From: Strongylocentrotus droebachiensis
Taxonomy: Eukaryota; Echinodermata; Echinoidea; Camarodonta; Strongylocentrotidae
Assembly (NCBI GenBank): GCA_035222895.1
Contig: JAVYIG010002095.1
Location: 1-64,000 of the forward strand
Reading direction: 5' to 3'
Length of the DNA stretch: 64,000 bases
The translations under genes and the position numbers were made by a program. Of this stretch, positions 54,301-63,300 are shown in pieces. Within the stretch, counting starts at the first letter, position 1; each line of letters begins with the position of its first letter. The notes beneath the pieces were generated by a model. The model worked only from the letters and a program-made list of their open reading frames with translations. It had not been told where the DNA came from and did not search any database.

Positions 54301-57300
54301 CACCTGGGTCGAGTGTGGCAAACGTAGATCAATATCTTGCCAAAGGACATTAGTGTCGTGACGGGACTCGAACCGCGACCTTGTGATCCACACTCTACCA
54401 CGACACCTCTACAAGGACAATTAACGTCTGCAAACTACCCCCTAACTACTTGCTATAATTCCCACAGTAAATGAAGTTGTCTGAGGGGGTATTCCTTTAA
54501 TACAGAGGTAGTTGTCCTAGGGGTTACTTGGCCTACAGGACAGTTGCCTATGGATAGTTGTCTGGGGGTAATTGTCCTGAGGGTACTTATCAGGGGTGTG
54601 GTTGTGGAGGGGGGTGGTCCTTTCAGGGTTATTGTCTAGAGATGATAATTCTTGGGAGGTTTTGAGGGATGGAAATAGTCATTCAGAAATATTTGTAAAA
54701 TTTTCCTAATCATACATTTCTCATCTTCTCTCTCTCTCTCTCTCTCTTCCTCTCCCTCTCTCCAGGTCGGCGTTGCAAGCCCTGTACAGAGCGTGCGACC
54801 TGGCCAGGGCGCACAACTACTTCATCGGGGGCCTTCATATGACGTGGATCGGCTTCTACGAAAGCAGCGTCTCCTCACCTTACTACTGTCTCAAGGAATG
54901 GGAGTATCTTCCAGACATGACATCACCACAGAGTGATGAGATCAACTACCTATACCACAGAGAGTGAGTCATCAGCCGCCATTTTGTTTTTCTCACTTCA
55001 TAGGCAATACCTGACCCTTATGAATAATCCATTTTGTGAAATTTGTAAAAAGGCGACATTCTGTCTGTGTCATTTTGAAGGAGATATTATGACCCTTATG
55101 AATAATCAATTTTTGTGAAATTTTGTGAAAAGCCGACATTCTGTCTGTCTCGCTTCAAAGGTGATACTTGACCCTTATGAATAATCCCTTTTGTGAAATG
55201 CTTGCTCCCTCCAGTATACATGTGTCTCATAGAGCTTAGAGGTATCAGCACGACTTTTCTTCAAAATTAATATTAAGCATAGATCTGTGGTTTCATACAT
55301 AATTTTTCTGAATTTTAGACAAAGTATGTCTTTGCCCAAAATATGAATTTTAAAGTTGAATGCTGGTGTTTTGAGTCACACCAATGAAAGAAACAACTGT
55401 CGTCTTTAATAGGAATGGGCAAGTATAATGGTAGTTGTTCATTTATTCTCGTATTCATTACCAAGACCAATAGAAACTGAACAACAACAACTGACATTGA
55501 AAGTGTAATTTTCCTTGATATTTCATCTGTTCAAAACTAGAAGGGCGTTATGTCTGTGTTAAAGTACATGAATTAATGCCCTTCTGGCTCCAAACAGACA
55601 ATTTGGTCTCATACAAGCTGTAGTAGGGCTGGATAGAATTCTCAGAAATGCTAGGAGTCCTTTGGATGTAGTCTGTAATGTATGCGACAAAAACCCTTGA
55701 ACTTGCCCTAAAGGCCCTAGATAGGTACAGATGGTATATGGACCATACAAGTATATTGAAGGTATACTTACTAGTAGGAACACCTGTCCTGGTTTTAAAC
55801 TGTACAAGATCATGTTTCATTGATTGCTTTCCTTTCTCTGTTTGAACTCTCTTTAGCCGTCGCTACTGTCCTACGGAAGATGAGCTAACCAGAAGATTTA
55901 TATTCGTCAAGTTAAAAGAAATCATGATCCAATGTGACCTTGAAACAGTTACCTCAAGAATGGTGAGAATATGAGATGAAATGCTTTGACATTCATTGTG
56001 TTTATCTTTAATTTTGTAATACATTGAAAACTACTTTATCGACCACCTGAAAGACCCGATTATTTTGAAGACTACTTTTCTCTTTTCCCTTGAAATCGTT
56101 TTTCATTGAAATGATACTACAGGAACTTTTACATCAAGACCACCTGCCTATAAAGACCACTTATCTTGTCGTCCTTGAGCGGTCCTTATATGCAGATTTC
56201 ATTGTAGCTGAAAAGCCATGGGTGATGAAAACTGATCAAAAAGGAAGGATGCAGTTGGTTGCATGTGAAATGTTATAAACTACCACTTTTTTCCAAAGAA
56301 ACCCTTCTGAGTGCCTTTGAAACTTGATAAGATCAATTGAGAAACATTCATTCCTCCTGTATAAATCTACATATAAAGGTGCCTTTTACATGCCCTCCTT
56401 GATGTGGGAGTACGTCAATCGTAGCCTTAGATTCAAAGACACTCATGACTTTTTTTCATCCCGAAGCAACTTGTCTCATTATCAAAGGTTTCGTTTCTTG
56501 CCTTCTGATACATATATACATGTATATCCCATGATAATTACATTGAGGTACAGATCTAGAGAGATTATTTGTGTAACGTATAAAGAGTTAATATATGAAG
56601 ATTAACTCAATTGGTAATGCTAATTTACTTTTTCTTCTAATTTCTCTTTCTACCTTTGTCTCCACACCTCCATGCTTCTTTATTATTCTGTCTCTTTTTT
56701 CTTTATGTCTGTTACTTTTCTTTCATCTTAATGTATTTCTCTTTCTTTCCTTTTCTCTCAATCTGTCTTTCTTTTTTTGCCATTAATGATTGTTTATTTG
56801 TTCGGCCACTTCTTGATATTTAACATCTATTTATTTTTCTCATTCTTTTGTCACTGCTCATCTCTCTCTTCCCTCTCTGTTCCTCCCTTCTGTCCCTCTT
56901 TCCATCCTTCTCTCATTCCCTCTCCCCTCCTCTCCTTCCTTCCTTCTCCCTCCCTCCTATACACCCTTGTTATGCCTTACAGGTCAGGATTAGTCTTGAA
57001 AGAGAGATAGGCAAGGAGTTGAAAGAATACAAGCGATTCATCGATAAACAGATTCTTCTCATATGTGGCCAACTCGACTCTGCTTCAAAGATATTTGACC
57101 ATATATACTTGGTGAGTAACCTGCCTTTAACCTAAAGGTACTATTATTTAACATTTGGACATTGTTTTGAAATAGTTCCATGAAAAAAACATATTTCCGG
57201 TCATGCGATTACATTGAGAGATCGCCTTGTGGATCACAAGGTCTGCGGTTCGAGTCCCGCTGCAGCACTAATGTCCTATGTCAAGACATTAATCTACATT

Positions 57301-60300
57301 TTGCAACACTCAACCCAGGTGATGTAAATGGGTACTTGGCCGGAATTAATTCCTTGAAATGCTAGAGCGTCATAATGGCAGCCATGCTAAAGCCAGGGTA
57401 ACAATTGGGAGGGCCAGGAGTGTCAAGTTTGACAGATATGAGCGCTATACAAGAACCCAATATTATTATTATTGTCACTTTTATTTTTTGTTTTCCAGGG
57501 TTCTGAATGGAATGCCTCAGATCTTGATGAATTAGAGGAGAATGGGTAGGTTGACTTGTATTTAGTACTTCTCTGCTTTTCAAATCAGTTGGGTAGATTT
57601 ACATGGTCTCAAGTTTCAAGTGTGTGTACCTATATCTATAGGTTGGAGTTTTGAAGAAAAATATAATGATTTCCCCCCCCCCCCCCCCCCCCCCGCTAAT
57701 TGAGGTCCCGGTTGTTATATGGACTAATATTACAATGTCAGTGTGTTTTGGCCCTACAAGGCTTTTGATAGTACTGATATACAAATCCCAACATTTATCA
57801 TTTACTTATTTAATCTTGGAATAGTAACAGTAAAAACAAACTAATTAAGAAGATTCAAACTTTTTTCCATGTGAGATCTCAATTTTTATATGAATAATAC
57901 TATTGTAGGCCTTGTCCGTTATTGTTCCAATTATTGATTGAATTAATTGATCGTTAGATCCACCCGTAGAGTATAACACACACTTGCTTACATTAGATAT
58001 TATCACCTGACAAAGTGTTGTAGCGGCGCACGAAATATCATGATCTTTTAGATCCCTTGTTGACCATACATTGCAAGACAAACGAATATCACTAGCGATC
58101 TTATTTTTCGAATAATATTGTATTATGACAGTGTGCTTTTGGCCTACCATTCCAAGAAACTGTCTTTCAATAGTAGTGACATCATACTCGTCCCATCAGT
58201 TATCATTTTCTCAGCCTTAAAGACCATTCAAATTTTAATATTTCACTATGCTTTGAACAAGTAAGATTTATCTGGTAATATATGTTTATATTTTTTACCT
58301 TTCAACTCGCAACAGAGTGGGCTACATCTTAAACATCACCAAAGAATGCGACAACTTCTTCCCGGAACGGTTTAAGTATTGCAACATCCGCCTGTACGAC
58401 GATGTGGAGGAAGACCTCTTGAATCACTGGAATACCACCTACCTCTTCCTCTCAAAAGCCAAGTGAGTCCTTCAACTTTTTATCAAACATTTTATCAATA
58501 ACAAGTGTCTTCTTTTTGGAAATTTTAATAAACTTATCATCGTCATCATCTAGTGCCTTCCCTTTGGAATGGGTTGGCAGCTATGCACCTCCATCGCTTT
58601 CTGTCATGTACCCGTGTCCTAACCTCTCTTTAGTTAAGACCAGTCCATTTCTTGCCATCATCAAACTTAGTGCTTCGCTGTCTACCCTTTTCTCATTTAC
58701 CCTCTACTATTCCTTCCAGCAAGATCTTCTGCAATCCTCCTCCTCTCATCACATGACCAACATACACTAGTTTTCTCTTCTGCACTGCATTAATCATAAT
58801 AGCGCTTAGAGAAATTTGTATTAAGCGCAATATACAAATTAAATATTATTATTATTAACTCTAAATTTCATTAAATTCCCATATTTGAATATTTGTTTGA
58901 AGGAGATAGAGACAAATATTATAGCCCACTCACATAACTCAATTCTGACTTGGATTCTGTTGGAAGACACTCCCTCACTAGTCCACAACAAGTAACTAGC
59001 ATGATCTCTTCTCTATTTCCTTGTTTACAGAGAGGCAGGTTCCAAGGCTCTGGTTCATTGTAAGATGGGAATCAGTCGATCTGCTTCAACGGTAAGTTCC
59101 ACTTTATTTTTTTATTTTTAAATTTATTTACAGTTTTATTTAATCAGGGCTGCCTCCTCAGTTAACAAACTGCTATCCCTGAGAGCCCTGCACAGTAAAA
59201 CAACGTATATAAAACATTTACAGACTTCCCCAGGGATTGAGAGTACGAATCCCAACCTGGCACCAACGTCTTTTGGCAAGACACTAATCCACATTTGCCA
59301 CTGTCCACCCATGTGTAAAAGGGGTACCTGGCAATTGCTGGGGTAATTACATTTGCAGGGTCTGCAGGAAGAGCAGTTTAGTACTGATGTGGTTACCCAG
59401 TGTTAATAAGATCCAGCATTAATTATTTTTATTTTCTATTAATTTTCTCAGGTGATAGCCTATGCTATGAAGGAGTACGGGATGACCTTGGAGTATGCTT
59501 TGGACTTTGTCAAAGCGAAACGATCCATCATCCGGCCAAACGATGCCTTCATGAAGCAGCTCCAGGTCTATGAGGGCATCCTAGAAGCAAGGTAGGTCTT
59601 AGACCATGGAGGTGTTTCACAAAGATCCTAAGTCGAACTTAACTCTAAGTTGTACTTAAAAATTATGGAGAGCCATTCGTAGCCTTAGAATAAAATAAAT
59701 TCAAAAGCAAGAACTCCTGTATTTTAGACTTTTCATAAATTCCACATCAAAAACATGAAATCTCCTAGAGGATAGAAAATATGAATGATTTGAGTCAACA
59801 TTTTATGCCTTTTAAAATAACTTTTACAAAACATTTTCAAAGATGCTAACGGCTTTCCATAATTGTTAAGTCCATCTTATAGATAAGTTCAACTTAAGAT
59901 CTTTGTGAAACACCCCCCATGTCAACAAACAGTTTGTACCCTTTCAGTGCTCTAGACGGTTAACCTTATATATGCCACCAGTGCTTGGTCGCTCCTTTGC
60001 CACATGTACAAATCAGGACAAAATTGTAGGCACCAATCAGCGGAAGGGTTGCTTTAAGGCCATACTGTACTAAAAGCACTAACGAATATCCCCTCTAGCA
60101 CCATCTCAGGTCAGCTGTAGCAGTATGGTCCCGTTACTTGCTGCTCCCTAGCTACACTTTTGGTTCTTGCATCAAGTCCTCTGTCTGCAAAGTGGGAATT
60201 AGGTATTGGGTTACACACTGTTGGCATGTTGACCATGAGATGGTGCTGTGCAATACACGTATGCTAGGATTTTTTTTTGTGCAGATTTCAGGTCTGTATT

Positions 60301-63300
60301 AGCTCTGTGACAACCCTAACGCCTGTCAACATTAGTTTTGCAGTTACACAAACTCGAAACTTTTGGTATATCTATCCCATGATAAATACATTGAGGTACA
60401 GAGAGATTATTTGTGTGACGTATACAAAGTTAATACTGCTCAAATCTGGAAAATAGTGATAAAAAATTGTAAGACTGCATTTTGAAAGAACTTGTTTAAG
60501 GAGAAATAGCTGCTGGCAACAAAGCTACAGATGTAGGCCTATAATTTTGTGTTAAAATGATTTGTGACTTGCACAACACTTAAATTATTAATTTGTCATG
60601 ATGGTTTATCGTTTCTGAAAGAAGCTTCAAGTTGATATTTATGGATTTTTGTTGTTGTCTTCCTTTAGTCGTCAGAGACACACGATGTTCCGCAGTAAAT
60701 CTGAGAGTTCTCTGAGTCGTAGTGAGTCCGTGGAGTGCCTGGCAAGTGTCAAACCTCCTGAATTCGGCAGCACCGAAGACCTCTCGCCCCGAGGTATGCC
60801 CAGGAACAAGTCTTTCTCTGTCCGAGAGAGAAAGAAGAAGATTGAGGAGTTGGACTCGCCCGAGGGTGCTGTTGGAGGACCTTCATTCTTCATTGGACCG
60901 GATCCAACTCATCTAGGAGCAGGCAAATATGTGATGGACACTGGTGAGCCATTGTGCGAGGGTGCTGTTGGTAACGACCCTGGTGTCAGCGATTGTAACG
61001 AATTCCAGGTCTTAGTTCCCCCGACAGTCAGACCAAGCTCCATCGTCAAACTGCAGAAGGAAGGGGCATTAGCCTTAGGGGATGTCCCTTTCGTTGTCGC
61101 GACTGAACCTGCAGCGTTGTCGTCTACAGTACTGTCCTTTAAAGAGCCAGTGAGTAGTGAAGCGGACACTGTGGAAGGCTCTAGCATGGAAGATACCATG
61201 CTGAATACAAACAACAATAGTGCGAATGAACTCTCCTTAGACGGCTCTGATGAGGATATGTACCAGAGGACAAGTGTGAAGTCAAAGGTCACTGAAATAG
61301 AAAGTAGTGTGATGGGCGCAATAGACGCAACTGAAGAGGAAGTTGAGGGGGAAGGGGAAAGTGAAGTAGGGGCATACAAGAGGGAGTCGATCCCTTGGAA
61401 TCCTGGAACAGTACTACGACAGAAGCAGGAGATAGAGGAGAAGATGAGGGACGGGAGTCCTACATCGTCAGTGTCAATGAAGTTTGATGGTGAGGGGGAG
61501 GAAGGAGACGAGGAAGGGAGATCAGAAACGCAAGTTGTCTCCATCGTGGATGAGCTGGCCTCATCTGCAACTGGGAGCACTCAAGATGACTTGATTGCTT
61601 CACCGGGAACAAACCGTAAAGACATAGATGTAAATAGGACTGAAGGTGGAGAGTGTGAAAAGAACCAACAAGATGGGGAAAATTGCAGTGTGGACAGTGC
61701 AGAGAATGACTCGGCACCTATGGACGTTACTGAAACAACAGGCGACGAAAAAAGATCGTCTGTCTACACCACTTCGGGTGAAGAGATCCAGCTCTCGATG
61801 GGGTTGGTTGAGCGACATAAGAGAGAATTTGAGCAGAAGACTGCAGCAGAGGTGCTCCAGCAGGACACAGAGACCGCAGTGGACGATGCTGCAGTGGACG
61901 ATGCAACGGACTTACCGGACGGTGCTCAGAGCAGTCCTGGTGTGTGTGAACCGTTAGAGGAAGAGAGAATGGATGTCGAGGAGGAGGAGGGTGGTTGCAC
62001 CTCAACGGTGTATCCTGATGAAGCGAGCGGCTGGAAGGTTGGAGATGTGAGGAGACACACTATGGAACTTGAAGAGAGGATGGAACTTGGTGAGTTAAGA
62101 ATGAATTTCGAAGAGATATATCTATTCTAACATGAACCCTGAATCTGACATAAAACCCAGTTGCAGCTCTAACCTTAACTTAAATCATTGGCAAAATAAA
62201 GTCTAATTGTCGCTGGAGTATCTTTTTGAACTCCACATTATTATACATGCGATAAATGCATGTATGACGTGTACCCTTATTTCGCATGAAAGTACACTTG
62301 TATATGCAGTTTGTCAAAGATATGAAATGCTGTGATTTCGATAGGAAAGTGAAGTTTTCTATTCCAAATTGAAAAATCAGCCAGCCTTTTGAAGGATAGG
62401 AAGAAACACTACCTACATAAAAACATGCACGCATGAAAAATAATTATATTTCTTATGTTCATAAAAGGGATCCAGTAACTTTGTCTTAGATTCTGAAACA
62501 AAATCCTGGATTTAGCTCATGCTACAATGATAATTGTAAACCTTCAGGTCAGTCAGGAACCCTATGACTTTTACAAGCCGATCGCCTGTCTGATTATCAA
62601 GATATTTATGATTGGATATCGAAATTTTATTTCTTGTTTTCTTAACGTTTTGGTAAACCCGGTCACTCAAAGATTTTTACTTTTTTTAGGGCTTTAATAT
62701 TACACCATATCACAGAGACTGATAACACGTAGGGCCATGCATCTCAGATTTAACATTGTTAAACGATGCCTTTAAATAGTGATGTTCCTGTCATATTTTG
62801 ACCCGACAGGTTCATCACCGAGTCCCACCAAGAAGTCTGTATTCTGGCAGGATCAGAATGGAGACGAGCAATCAGAGCTGACTAGCGAGGAGCTGAGAAA
62901 CATCCAAGAGATGGACATTCCTCTCAGATCATCCAGCCCTGATGGTGTGACAATGGAGAAGGAGGAAGGTGAGGGATGATGTGAAAGGTCCCTCCTAATA
63001 AAACAAAAACCCTCTGATCCTATTGCATCAAGTTATGATAAGGAGCATTTTGTATCTATTATATTGCCCTGCTACTTGTAGTTGAATGTTTACATCACAG
63101 CCAAAAAAATCTTAAAAAATAAAAAAAATTGAAGGATTGTTTGGGGCAGGAGGATACATAAGAAAAGGTGAAAATCATAACAACATATGACATGTAAGAT
63201 TTTTTAAATGAATCTTTTTGATGGTATTTTCATGTACATCAACAGAAATCATTTGGAATGCATGCCCTGATTTTACCATTGCCACAAATGATTTGACTGA

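Noticed and set aside
58516-58770. 84-codon + strand frame in intron 10
   Set aside because: The opposite strand carries a clear LINE reverse transcriptase C-terminal remnant, so the + frame is its shadow.
60909-61580. 223-codon antisense frame over exon 13
   Set aside because: Shadow of the coding strand; Ser/Thr/Pro-rich composition is what antisense of Glu/Ser-rich coding DNA gives.
62090-62130. Stop at 62128-62130 as the true C-terminus
   Set aside because: A GTGAGT donor precedes it and exons 14 and 15 continue in phase to a conserved-looking FYSTM end; kept only as a possible retained-intron form.
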